Assembly: GCA_003347645.1 (NCBI GenBank)
Contig: QDFX01000017.1
Location: 1 to 64,000 of the forward strand
DNA: 64,000 bases
Source of the DNA: Rhizobiaceae bacterium CPCC 101076
GTDB taxonomy: Bacteria > Pseudomonadota > Alphaproteobacteria > Rhizobiales > Methylopilaceae
Reading direction: 5' to 3'
Positions 31,546 to 39,502 of the stretch are shown here, one piece after another (position 1 is the stretch's first letter; each line of letters starts with the position of its first letter). The notes below the pieces were generated by a model that was given only the letters and a program-made list of their open reading frames with translations, was not told the origin of the DNA and did no database searches. A program made the translations under genes and the position numbers.

Positions 31546-32570
31546 TGGCCACCCATGATCGTCGTCAGGGCCGGAAGATGCGGCACCCCATAGGCCAGGG
31601 AGTCACTCGGGCCGCGCGCCGGAGCATCCGTGCGCTCGGCGGCGCGCAGACGCGCCGAACGCGAGCGCGGATTGCGAGCGATTTCGTCGTCCCCCGGCGT
31701 CGCTGAACGAACCACGGGAATGAAGGTCGGCGCCGCGGCGAAGGTCGCGGGGGCGTGACGCGAGACGTTCGGCGTGGTGCGCGAGCGCTCGGCGAGGAAG
31801 GTCTTCACGATCCGATCTTCCAGCGAGTGGAAGCTGACGACCGCGAGGCGTCCGCCCGGCGCCAGAACCTCTTCCGCCGCGAACAGCGCGCGGAGAAGCT
31901 CGCCCAGTTCGTCGTTCACCGCGATGCGCAGCGCCTGGAAGGTGCGGGTCGCCGGATTGATCTGGTCGAACGCCCGGCCGAGGACCGTTTCGCATATTTT
32001 CGCGAGATGAAGCGTGGTTTCGATGCGCGAATTATTCCGCTCCGAAACGATCGCCTTCGCGATCGCATTGGCCCGGCGTTCCTCACCCAAGGTCCGAATA
32101 AGCGCTGCCAAGTCCTTCTCGGACAAATCGTTCACGAGATCCGCGGCGCTCGGCCCCTCGCCGCCCATGCGCATGTCGAGCGGCCCGTCGAAGCGGAACG
32201 AGAAGCCCCTGTGGGCGTCGTCGATCTGCATAGACGAAACCCCAACATCCAAAACGATGCCATCGACCCGCTCGACGCCGAGATTTGCCGTGATTTCCTT
32301 GAGATCGCCGAAGCGGCCGTTGACCAGCATCAGCCGTCCCTGCGACGCCTCGACGAGCGATGCGCCACCGGCGATTGCCTCGCGGTCGCGGTCGATGCCG
32401 ACGATCCTGCAGTCGGCCATTTCGAGCAGAGCGCGCGAATAGCCGCCGGCACCGAACGTGCCGTCGATATAGAGCGCTCCATCGACCGGTGCGAGCGCAT
32501 CGACCGCCTCGTCGCGAAGAACCGAGATGTGGCGGACAGGCGCTCCGCCTTCGACGTGAAGCGCCGTCAT
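31542..32570 (-). CDS. rsmH: 16S rRNA (cytosine(1402)-N(4))-methyltransferase RsmH
   Basis: Methylates C1402 of 16S rRNA in the decoding centre. The ATG at 32570 overlaps the mraZ stop (ATGA), giving 342 residues. The N-terminal VRHISVLRDEAVDAL, the SAM motif DGTFGAGGYSRALLE near 35-49, DVGVSSMQIDDAHRGFSFR near 115-133 and the final SFHSLEDRIVK region are all typical. Confidence 0.97.
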   Translation of the reverse strand: MTALHVEGGAPVRHISVLRDEAVDALAPVDGALYIDGTFGAGGYSRALLEMADCRIVGIDRDREAIAGGASLVEASQGRLMLVNGRFGDLKEITANLGVERVDGIVLDVGVSSMQIDDAHRGFSFRFDGPLDMRMGGEGPSAADLVNDLSEKDLAALIRTLGEERRANAIAKAIVSERNNSRIETTLHLAKICETVLGRAFDQINPATRTFQALRIAVNDELGELLRALFAAEEVLAPGGRLAVVSFHSLEDRIVKTFLAERSRTTPNVSRHAPATFAAAPTFIPVVRSATPGDDEIARNPRSRSARLRAAERTDAPARGPSDSLAYGVPHLPALTTIMGGQ

Positions 32571-33043
32571 TGCGGCGTCTCCGTCGTGTTGCCGATCCGG
32601 CCCGCGCCGATGCGGCGCCGCAGATCGCGCGCCTTTGCGCGGGCGTCGTCGAGATGGGCGCGAAATGTCTCCGGCTCCCAGATCTGAAATTTGTGTCCGT
32701 GACCGACAAAGGTCACCGAATCCGTGATGCCAGCATAGGACTTCAGGCTCTCGGTGAGAACGACGCGTCCTTCCGGATCCGTTTTCAGTATTTCGCTGGT
32801 GCCGAGAAGAGAGGTCGAGATCGCGTCCCGCTCCTCCGAATACGGCGCGAAGCCCTCGAGAAGACGGTCGATTTCCTGAAGAAGCGCGTTCCCGCCCGCG
32901 TCCAGCGCCTGGGTATCCAGCGACGGAAGAACGCAGAGGCCCTCGTGTCCATCCCTCGCCAGCACGGCACGGAACGAGGCCGGGATCGAAACCCGTCCCT
33001 TGGCGTCCAGCCGGCTCGTGAAGTTGGACACAAAGCGGTCCAT
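32567..33043 (-). CDS. mraZ: Transcriptional regulator MraZ
   Basis: DNA-binding regulator that represses its own operon in E. coli. It is 158 residues with two SpoVT/AbrB-like units. The first starts FTSRLDAKGRVSIPASFRAVL and the second has LKTDPEGRVVLTESLKSYAGI. As first gene of the division cluster it is preceded at 33135-33168 by four repeats that look like its own operator. Confidence 0.96.
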   Translation of the reverse strand: MDRFVSNFTSRLDAKGRVSIPASFRAVLARDGHEGLCVLPSLDTQALDAGGNALLQEIDRLLEGFAPYSEERDAISTSLLGTSEILKTDPEGRVVLTESLKSYAGITDSVTFVGHGHKFQIWEPETFRAHLDDARAKARDLRRRIGAGRIGNTTETPQ

Positions 33044-33134
33044 GGGGCCCCTCTTCCCCCGGACAAGGCTCCGCCTTCGACGCCAAACGGCCTCCCTCGG
33101 CCGCCGGGCGAAGCCTCTCGGCGAACGCTCCGCT

Positions 33135-33174
33135 AGGGATGATTTGGGATATCATGGGACCACATGGGCGTCAA
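33135..33174 (-). promoter_or_regulatory. Candidate mraZ promoter with MraZ-box repeats
   Basis: On the plus strand AGGGA, TGGGA, TGGGA and TGGGC start at 33135, 33145, 33155 and 33165, exactly 10 bp apart. MraZ of E. coli is known to bind TGGGN repeats with 5-base spacers. Read toward mraZ, a TTGACG box (33174-33169) and a TATCCC box (33151-33146) with a 17-base spacer overlap the repeats, as expected for autorepression. The repeats face away from mraZ, and the -10 is weak. Confidence 0.6.
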
Positions 33175-33632
33175 CGATATTTCGCCACAATTAACCATTC
33201 ACAGCCTTGTCACTGGCCGCGAATTTCCGCGCTAAGTCGCTGTTGAATCTGGGCTGTTAAGGTTAACGGGCAGTTGCCGTGAAAAGCTCAAGGGATTCAG
33301 GTCGAACGGGCTTGTGTCACTTGACCGAATAATTGGGCCTTTGCTGCCACGGCCGGCAGGCCTACACGGAGGCACGAGCGACATCGCAAGCAGACTGCAG
33401 GAGGCGACGCAGACGCGAAGTCCGCGACGCCGCGCCAGGACGACGCCGACGATCCGGACGTCGGGACGCCCGTGGTCCAGTTTCAGGCGGAAGCTCAGGA
33501 AGAATACGAGAGCCGAGACGGCTATCAGGATGGCGCGTCCGACGAATTCTCCGAAGCATCATGTCGTTCGGACCGATCGAGTACTCAGATTCCCGGATCC
33601 GCGATGGCTCATTCGGGCCACTTCACAGAGGC
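33175..33632. other. Gene-free stretch with a possible coding remnant
   Basis: No convincing gene. From 33325 a plus-strand frame stays open to the stop at 33634-33636 and encodes an acidic tail-like sequence (about 33400 onward: GGDADAKSATPRQDDADD, then VVQFQAEAQEEYESRDG). It has no ATG, GTG or TTG start before a stop at 33322. The other two plus frames there are Arg-rich and look like shadows. It may be the end of a broken gene. Confidence 0.35.
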
Positions 33633-33833
33633 CTAGGGCAGTGAACTGCGCCGAACGATCTTGAGTATCAGCAACAACACGCTTGCAGCGATCAGGGCCA
33701 GACCCAGCAGGGTCGTACCGACCGATCCGCCGTTGAAGCCGACCGCCGTAAAGGCGAGACCCGCAAAAAGCAGCAGGATCGCCAGGAGCTTTTTGAGTGC
33801 GAGAGCGCCGTATTCACCTGCTGGAGCTGCCAT
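33633..33833 (-). CDS. Small two-helix membrane protein, unknown function
   Basis: Not recognised. The ATG at 33833 is chosen because AGGAGG lies 8 bases upstream; the earlier ATG at 33935 has none. The 66 residues hold two hydrophobic helices (LKKLLAILLLFAGLAFTAVGF and TLLGLALIAASVLLLILKI) joined by a Gly/Ser turn, and a basic end KIVRRSSLP. It stands alone between the mraZ upstream region and the amidohydrolase. Confidence 0.6.
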   Translation of the reverse strand: MAAPAGEYGALALKKLLAILLLFAGLAFTAVGFNGGSVGTTLLGLALIAASVLLLILKIVRRSSLP

Positions 33834-34084
33834 GACGCCTTCCTCCTGAGGGACTCTGACTTCACCCAGTGGTGTCGGCTTTAAGGTCGGGGAAGCGAGC
33901 GGCCTACCCTGAACCGGTCTCTTATTCATTGCCAATAAAAACGCCGGGAGGAGGATGACCTCTGGTTGCGTGTCGAACGGCCCAACGTAGCAGCTGGCGA
34001 GGTAACAAGCGCACCAGGCTTCGCCTTCGCCACGAGGGCTTGGCCCGATACCATGCTAAGCTCCATGCGAAGGGAGCAGTCGAG

Positions 34085-35431
34085 ATGATCTTATCCCTGC
34101 GCGGCCTGCTCACGATAGTGGTGCTACTGGCGTGCCACGCGGACGAGGCACATTCCCAGCAACCCACTGTTGTCCTGTTCAACAACGTCAGGGTCTTCGA
34201 CGGAAAGAGCCCCTCGCTGTCGGAGCCGGCCAATGTTCTCATCCGCGAAAACCTGATCGAAGAGATTTCGACGACGCCGATCACGGTCGATCGCTCCGCA
34301 TCCACCCGCATCATCGACGGCGATGGGCGGACGCTGATGCCCGGTCTGATTGACGTGCATTGGCACGCAATGTTCGCGCGGCCGACACCCGCGACCATGC
34401 TTACCAGCGATGTCGGCTACACGACCCTTCTGGCAGGCGCCGAGGCCACGGCCACACTCATGCGCGGCTTCACGACGGTGCGCGACATGGGCGGTCCGTC
34501 CTTCGCGCTGAAGCGCGCCATCGACGAAGGCATCCTGCCAGGTCCGCGGATCTATCCGTCCGGGGCGATGATCACCGTCACCAGCGGTCACGGCGACTTC
34601 CGTCAACTCACGGAGCTGCCGAGGGCCATAGGCGGCGCGCCGAGCCGCATCGAACAGCTCGGCGCCAGCGCAATCGCCGACAGTCCGGACGAGGTGCGTG
34701 TTCGCGTGCGCGAGCAGCTCATGCACGGCGCTTCGCAGATCAAGCTCACGGCAGGCGGCGGCGTGGCATCGCCGTTCAGCCCGCTCGAGGTTTCCACATT
34801 CACCCAGCCCGAGCTTCAGGCTGCGGTCGAAGCCGCCGAAAACTGGGGCACCTATGTCTGTACTCACGCCTACACGGTCGTTTCGATTCAGAGGTCCATC
34901 GCAGCCGGCGTGAAATGCATCGAACATGGCCATCTGATGGACGAAGCAACGGCCAAGCTGATGGTGGAGAAGGGAATCTGGCTGAGCACGCAGCCCTTTA
35001 TCGACCTTGGCGGCGCTGCCGTGCTGGCGCCGCAGCAGCAGGCGCGGATGCGGCAGGTCATTGCCGGCACCGACAAGGTCTACGCACTCGCAAAGAAGTA
35101 CGGGATCAAGACGGCTTTCGGCACGGATGTCCTGTTCTCGAAGGAACTGGCGGAACGCCAGGGGCACGCGCTGGCTGATTTGACACGCTGGTATTCGCCG
35201 GCCGAAGCGCTGATCATGGCGACCTCGACAAACGGCGAACTGCTCGCCCTGTCCGGTCTTCGCAATCCTTATCCAGGCAAGCTCGGGGTCGTGGAGAAGG
35301 GGGCGCTCGCCGACCTGCTGCTGGTCGACGGCGATCCCCTGAAGGACATCGGTCTAGTGAAGGAGCCCGACAGGCGTTTCCTGGTCATCATGAAGGACGG
35401 GATGATCTACAAGGAAACTCTTCCGAACTGA
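34085..35431 (+). CDS. Exported metal-dependent amidohydrolase
   Basis: Amidohydrolase-superfamily enzyme of the imidazolonepropionase / Xaa-Pro dipeptidase-like type. The ATG at 34085 has GGGAG 8 bases upstream and starts a signal peptide with a possible lipobox (LLAC, C17), giving 448 residues. Metal ligands are visible: HxH in DVHWHAMF (H92, H94), a lysine in QIKLTAGGG near 220, His in THAYT near 261, His in EHGH near 280 and Asp in FGTDVLF near 349. The C-terminal GALADLLLVDGDPLKD is the family's usual ending. The substrate is unknown; dipeptides or cyclic amides are likely. Confidence 0.85.
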   Translation: MILSLRGLLTIVVLLACHADEAHSQQPTVVLFNNVRVFDGKSPSLSEPANVLIRENLIEEISTTPITVDRSASTRIIDGDGRTLMPGLIDVHWHAMFARPTPATMLTSDVGYTTLLAGAEATATLMRGFTTVRDMGGPSFALKRAIDEGILPGPRIYPSGAMITVTSGHGDFRQLTELPRAIGGAPSRIEQLGASAIADSPDEVRVRVREQLMHGASQIKLTAGGGVASPFSPLEVSTFTQPELQAAVEAAENWGTYVCTHAYTVVSIQRSIAAGVKCIEHGHLMDEATAKLMVEKGIWLSTQPFIDLGGAAVLAPQQQARMRQVIAGTDKVYALAKKYGIKTAFGTDVLFSKELAERQGHALADLTRWYSPAEALIMATSTNGELLALSGLRNPYPGKLGVVEKGALADLLLVDGDPLKDIGLVKEPDRRFLVIMKDGMIYKETLPN

Positions 35432-35476
35432 TCCGAACTGGATAGTCGTGACATCTCGCGACCGATTGACGAACAC

Positions 35477-35543
35477 AAAAGAGGCCCCGCGCGGCCGTCT
35501 GGATCTGAAGTGAGCCTTCCCGGGAACCGTGGCGAGGCCTTTT
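35477..35543 (+). terminator. Weak terminator-like inverted repeat
   Basis: AAAAGAGGCCCCGC and GCGAGGCCTTTT can pair with one two-base bulge and one mismatch across a 41-base loop, ending in TTTT. The 35432-35683 gap has no gene. It may close the amidohydrolase gene. Confidence 0.25.
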
Positions 35544-35683
35544 GGACTGGTTACGGGTCAAGTCACACTTGCCGCCCTCCCCTCGACCATCGGCCCCAAG
35601 AATTTGCCGAACCCTACCCGCGCTGATGCGTTCTAGGAGTACTGTCGCGTCCGAGGGATGCGGCTCCAGACCCTGGAGGGACC

Positions 35684-35899
35684 ATGATCATCTTTGCCGC
35701 CGAAGTCCCGGCGAAACGGGGCGAGAAATATTGGGCCACACGCTGCCCAAACACGGGCAAGACCCTGCTACTCGCCTCGCGCGACACCCCGCGCATGGCC
35801 TATCGTGCCTTTCCCTGCCATCACTGTCAGGAGACGCATGACGTCTCGCTGCCGATGACATACGAGACCGTGTCTGACGGTACGGAAGAGCGGCCGTAA
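35684..35899 (+). CDS. Small protein with paired cysteines, unknown function
   Basis: 71 residues starting MIIFAAEVPAKRGEKYW. A GGAGGG ribosome site ends 4 bases before the ATG. Cysteines occur as RCPNTGKT near 21 and PCHHCQETH near 44-47; only one full CxxC is present, so a zinc ribbon is possible but incomplete. There is no membrane segment. It ends 7 bp from the carA stop on the opposite strand. Confidence 0.55.
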   Translation: MIIFAAEVPAKRGEKYWATRCPNTGKTLLLASRDTPRMAYRAFPCHHCQETHDVSLPMTYETVSDGTEERP

Positions 35900-35906
35900 C
35901 GGCCGC

Positions 35907-37100
35907 TCAGGCCTTGGACGCGTCGATCAGATCGGCGAAGCGCTTGAACAAATAGTGGCTGTCCTGCGGACCGGGGCTGGCCTCGGGGTGATACTGCACC
36001 GAGAAGGCCGGCCGGTCGGTCAGGCGGATACCGCAGTTCGAGCCGTCGAACAGGGAGATGTGCGTCTCCTCGGCGTTCCCCGGCAGGGTTTCGCGGTCGA
36101 CGGCGAAGCCATGGTTCATCGAGGTGATCTCGACCTTTCCGGTGGTGAAGTCCTTCACCGGATGGTTCGCACCGTGATGGCCCTGATGCATCTTCTTGGT
36201 CGTCGCGCCGATGGCGAGGCCGAGAAGCTGGTGGCCGAGGCAGATGCCGAAGGTTGGCACCTTCCTGTCGAGCACTTCGCGGATCACCGGCACGGCGTAT
36301 TCGCCGGTCGCGGCCGGATCGCCCGGGCCGTTCGACAGGAACACGCCGTCCGGCTTTAGCGCCATGATCTCTTCGCTCGTCGCCGTCGCCGGCACCACGA
36401 TGACATGGCAATCCTGCTCGGCCAGCATGCGCAGGATGTTGCGCTTCAGCCCGTAATCGATCGCGACGACGCGACGCTTTCCCTCGCCGATCCGGCGATA
36501 GCCGTTCTCGAAGGTCCAGCCGGCCTCGTCCCATTCGAACCTCTGGGCGGTGGTGACGCCGGGAACGAGGTCGACGCCTTCCATGCTCGGGATGCCGGCC
36601 GCCTCGCGCTTCAGCGCCTCTATGTCGAACACGCCGTCCGGATTGTGCGCGATCATCGCGTTCGGCATTCCCCGCTCGCGGATCAGCGCCGTCAGCGCCC
36701 GAGTGTCGATGCCAGTAAGGCCGACGATGTTGCGAGCTTTCAACCAGGCGTCCAGATCGCGGCTGGCGCGCCAGTTGGACGGATCTGTGATCGGAGCCGC
36801 GAGAACGGCGCCGCGGATGCCGGATGCCGAGGCCATGTTGATGGTCTCGATGTCGTCCTCGTTGGTGCCGACATTGCCGATATGCGGAAAGGTGAAGGTG
36901 ATGATCTGCCCGGAATAGGACGGATCGGTCAGGATCTCCTGATAACCAGTCATCGCCGTGTTGAAGCAGACCTCGCCGCTGGCTTGGCCTATGGCGCCTA
37001 TCCCCTGCCCTTCCAAAACGGTGCCGTCGGCCAGAACGAGTACGGCCGTGGGTTTGGGATCGGTCCAGGCGTCACCGCCTGCGGAGGGGTCCATATTCAT
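35907..37100 (-). CDS. carA: Carbamoyl phosphate synthase small subunit
   Basis: Glutaminase subunit that supplies ammonia to CarB for arginine and pyrimidine synthesis. The ATG at 37100 (AGAAGG 9 bases upstream) gives 397 residues; an ATG two codons later is an alternative. The substrate-tunnel domain is N-terminal. The class I amidotransferase has its nucleophile Cys in FGICLGHQLLGLA and the His/Glu pair in VQYHPEASPGP. carB is 12 kb away on the other strand. Its start codon and ribosome site lie inside one arm of an unusual inverted repeat. Confidence 0.96.
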   Translation of the reverse strand: MNMDPSAGGDAWTDPKPTAVLVLADGTVLEGQGIGAIGQASGEVCFNTAMTGYQEILTDPSYSGQIITFTFPHIGNVGTNEDDIETINMASASGIRGAVLAAPITDPSNWRASRDLDAWLKARNIVGLTGIDTRALTALIRERGMPNAMIAHNPDGVFDIEALKREAAGIPSMEGVDLVPGVTTAQRFEWDEAGWTFENGYRRIGEGKRRVVAIDYGLKRNILRMLAEQDCHVIVVPATATSEEIMALKPDGVFLSNGPGDPAATGEYAVPVIREVLDRKVPTFGICLGHQLLGLAIGATTKKMHQGHHGANHPVKDFTTGKVEITSMNHGFAVDRETLPGNAEETHISLFDGSNCGIRLTDRPAFSVQYHPEASPGPQDSHYLFKRFADLIDASKA

Positions 37101-37117
37101 AATCAATGGCCTTCTGA
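37086..37117. repeat. Inverted repeat, left arm (carries carA start)
   Basis: A 32-bp arm matching 37323-37354 in inverted orientation at 31 of 32 positions. It contains the carA ribosome site (AGAAGG), both candidate ATGs and the first five codons. The only difference changes the second codon from AAT to GAT. Confidence 0.9.
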
Positions 37118-37322
37118 CGCGAGGACATGTGGTTGGCTGGCAGGAGCGAGCCGGCAGCAAACCATGACGGTTTGCGACGGACCGCGACGCACCAGCCGGC
37201 CGCAGGGACCGCGCCCCTGCGGGGTGAGGCGAAAACCGCCCGGCGGCGGTGTCGGACCGCTTGTGCGATGCGACAGCATTGCCCTGCGCGATCCTCCGTG
37301 CCGGCGGACGGTTTTGGCCTCA
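37118..37322. other. 205-bp segment between the inverted repeat arms
   Basis: No gene is convincing here. On the minus strand it holds a terminator-like hairpin (CCGCC / GGCGG followed by TTTT, about 37233-37252), a GCAGGG/CCCTGC hairpin near 37200-37219 and a GCAAACC/GGTTTGC hairpin near 37157-37175, all upstream of carA. This is the only place for the carA promoter unless it lies beyond 37354. The hairpins could be an attenuator. Confidence 0.4.
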
Positions 37323-37354
37323 TCAGAAGGCCATTGATTATGGATATGGACCCC
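37323..37354. repeat. Inverted repeat, right arm (duplicate of carA start)
   Basis: The mirror copy of 37086-37117. Read on the plus strand it carries the same ribosome site and ATG, encoding MDMDP and then TAG, so it makes only a five-codon frame pointing at yqeY 120 bp away. Confidence 0.9.
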
Positions 37355-37477
37355 TAGGGCTTGTTCGGTCGTCATGGCTGCCTTAGGTGTCCGGTCGCGG
37401 CCGGCGGACTGGCCAGTAGCTAGAACTCGTATGCCCGCCGGTCAACACCACAAGCCCTTTTATTCGGAGCTATCCAG

Positions 37478-37927
37478 ATGCGCGAGGCGATCACCGCCGC
37501 AATGAAAGACGCAATGAAGTCCGGCGACAAAGTTCGTGTCGGCGCGCTGCGTCTCATCAATGCCGCCTTCAAGGATCGCGATATCGAGGCGCGCGGCGCG
37601 GGCAAGGAAAAGGCGACGGACGACGAGCTCCTCGCTCTTCTCCAGAAGATGATCAAGCAGCGCGACGAGTCAGCGAAGATCTACGAAGCCAATGGCCGTG
37701 CAGAACTGGCAGCCCAGGAGCGCGCTGAGATCGCGGTGATCCAGAATTACCTGCCGAAGCAGATGGACGAGGCCGAGACCCGCGCCGCTATCCAGGGCGT
37801 GATCGCCGAGACTGGCGCCTCGAGTGTCAAGGACATGGGCAAGGTCATGGGCGCGCTGAAGGAGAAATATGCCGGCCAGATGGATTTCGGCCGCGCCAAT
37901 GGCGTGGTGAAGGACCTTCTGAGCTGA
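37478..37927 (+). CDS. GatB/YqeY domain protein
   Basis: 149-residue stand-alone YqeY protein, a domain also found at the end of amidotransferase subunit GatB; its exact role as a free protein is unclear. The pattern REAITAAMKDAMKSGDKVRVGALRLINAAFKD at the start and YLPKQMDEAE...VKDMGKVMGALKEKYAGQMDF near the end is typical. It is divergent from carA, as in many Hyphomicrobiales, and ends one base before the TetR stop. Confidence 0.93.
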   Translation: MREAITAAMKDAMKSGDKVRVGALRLINAAFKDRDIEARGAGKEKATDDELLALLQKMIKQRDESAKIYEANGRAELAAQERAEIAVIQNYLPKQMDEAETRAAIQGVIAETGASSVKDMGKVMGALKEKYAGQMDFGRANGVVKDLLS

Positions 37928-38539
37928 TCAGGCCCCGCTGCCCGCGATCACACCGTCCCAGCCAGCCATGATCTGACGGACGATGCGTTCCAGGTCGGCG
38001 CGTGTCGCTCCGTCGCGTGCCTGCACGGACAATCCCTGAAGAACGGTCGTCAGATAAAGCGCGACCGAATTGGTATCGGTGCCGCGAGGCAGATCTCCTT
38101 CCTCGACCGCCCGATCGAGCCTGGCCGCAAACTGCGCGATGCCCTGCTTGCGGCAATCTGCAAGGAAGTCCCTCACCTCCTCGTCCTCCGGCGTCCCGAC
38201 CAAAGCCGAGAGGACGATCATGCATCCGGGCGGTAGGTCCGGATTGGTATAGGCCGCGGCATGGGTCAGCAGCATCTCTTCGACCGCCTCGCGGGCGGTC
38301 TTGCCGCCATCGAGCGCCTTCCAGGCCAGCACCCCTTCCAGTGAATTGTAGAGATTGGCCGCTTCCCGGAAGAGCTCTTCCTTGCAGCCGAACGAGGCAT
38401 AGAGGCTTGGCCGGCCGATACCCATCGCTTCGGTCAGGTCGGTGAGCGAGGTCCCGGCATAGCCGCGCGTCCAGAACAGACGCATCGCTGCCTCAAGGGC
38501 CTTCTGGCGATCGAATTCCGGTGGGCGTCCGCGTGCCAT
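37928..38539 (-). CDS. TetR/AcrR family transcriptional regulator
   Basis: 203 residues with an N-terminal helix-turn-helix (ALEAAMRLFWTRGYAGTSLTDLTEAMGIGRPSLYASFGCKEEL, about 14-56) and a C-terminal TetR_C ligand domain. It is divergent from an SDR gene with a 93-bp shared region containing a near-ideal palindromic operator. It most likely represses both genes. The ligand is unknown. Confidence 0.93.
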   Translation of the reverse strand: MARGRPPEFDRQKALEAAMRLFWTRGYAGTSLTDLTEAMGIGRPSLYASFGCKEELFREAANLYNSLEGVLAWKALDGGKTAREAVEEMLLTHAAAYTNPDLPPGCMIVLSALVGTPEDEEVRDFLADCRKQGIAQFAARLDRAVEEGDLPRGTDTNSVALYLTTVLQGLSVQARDGATRADLERIVRQIMAGWDGVIAGSGA

Positions 38540-38596
38540 TTAATTTGTACTCATCGGTATAATATTGTTGACCCGCCGCATCGGTCGGCATACCAA

Positions 38597-38620
38597 TATA
38601 TATACCGCTCGGTATATATA
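38597..38620. promoter_or_regulatory. TetR operator between regulator and SDR genes
   Basis: TATATATACCG and CGGTATATATA are perfect 11-bp arms around a 2-base centre. A further CGGTATA half-site lies at 38555-38561. A plausible plus-strand promoter (TTGACC at 38568-38573, 17-base spacer, TACCAA at 38591) sits just before the palindrome, so binding would block the SDR gene. Confidence 0.75.
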
Positions 38621-38632
38621 AAGGATTATCCC

Positions 38633-39373
38633 ATGGCTCTCAGCACTAGAAGGGTTGCGTTCGTGACCGGCGGCAGCCGCGGCATCGGCGCCGCGATCGT
38701 CCGGGCGCTGGCGGAAGACGGATTCTCGGTGGCCTTCACCTATGTCCGCAACGAGACGGCGGCGAACGCGATCGCGGACGGCCTCAAGGCCGGGGGCCGG
38801 GACGTGGTCGCCATCCAGGCCGATAGCAGCGACACGGATTCTCTCGTGCAAGCTATTGAGAAGACCATCAAAACCTTCGGCCGGCTGGACGTGCTCGTCA
38901 ACAATGCGGGCATCTTCATGACGACGCCGATCGACGAGGTGTCGGCGGCGGAGATTGACCATTCTCTGGCCGTGAATACGCGATCCGTCCTCGTCGCCTC
39001 GCAAGCCGCCGCCCGCCACATGCAGCCGGGCTCTCGCATCATCTCGATCGGATCGAACCTGGCCGAGCGCGTGCCTTTTCCCGGCCTGACCGTCTATTCG
39101 ATGACGAAAGCCGCGCTGATCGGAATGACCAAAGGACTTGCCCGCGATTACGGACCGCGCGGCATCACCGTCAATCTGGTCCAGCCGGGCTCCACCGATA
39201 CCGACATGAATCCGGCCGATGGCGAGCATGCATCGGCGCAGGCCGCGCTGACGGCGCTCGGTGGCTTCGGCGAGCCGCAGGACATCGCCGCGATGGTGGC
39301 GTTCCTTGCGGGCAACGGCGGGCGCCAGATCACCGGCGCGCTCCTCACGGTCGACGGCGGCACGAATGCATGA
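38633..39373 (+). CDS. Short-chain dehydrogenase/reductase (FabG-like)
   Basis: Classical SDR oxidoreductase of 246 residues using NAD(P)H. The cofactor motif TGGSRGIG is at about 11-18, NNAG near 90, the catalytic serine in IISIGS near 138 and YxxxK in YSMTKAA near 155. It is controlled by the divergent TetR gene. TetR/SDR pairs of this kind are often mobile and respond to reactive carbonyls or antimicrobials; the substrate here is not known. Confidence 0.9.
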   Translation: MALSTRRVAFVTGGSRGIGAAIVRALAEDGFSVAFTYVRNETAANAIADGLKAGGRDVVAIQADSSDTDSLVQAIEKTIKTFGRLDVLVNNAGIFMTTPIDEVSAAEIDHSLAVNTRSVLVASQAAARHMQPGSRIISIGSNLAERVPFPGLTVYSMTKAALIGMTKGLARDYGPRGITVNLVQPGSTDTDMNPADGEHASAQAALTALGGFGEPQDIAAMVAFLAGNGGRQITGALLTVDGGTNA

Positions 39374-39502
39374 CCATGCTCGCGTGGCGTCCGGCTGAGG
39401 CGCCAGCAGGTCTTCGACCGTAACCCGCCGCTAACAGTTTTCGACAATCATCCGATAGAGATGCGCTATCAGCGGGGTGATGGCGCGTGCGGGGCTCAAT
39501 CG

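Noticed and set aside
34124-35167. A 347-codon minus-strand frame opposite the amidohydrolase
   Set aside because: The sense strand has all metal ligands and a signal peptide. The antisense frame shows no motif.
37103-37375. A 90-codon minus-strand frame upstream of carA as a leader peptide
   Set aside because: It starts past the right arm and runs through it, but it is Arg/Pro-rich, has a weak ribosome site and no run of arginine codons or pyrimidine-sensing pattern typical of attenuation leaders.
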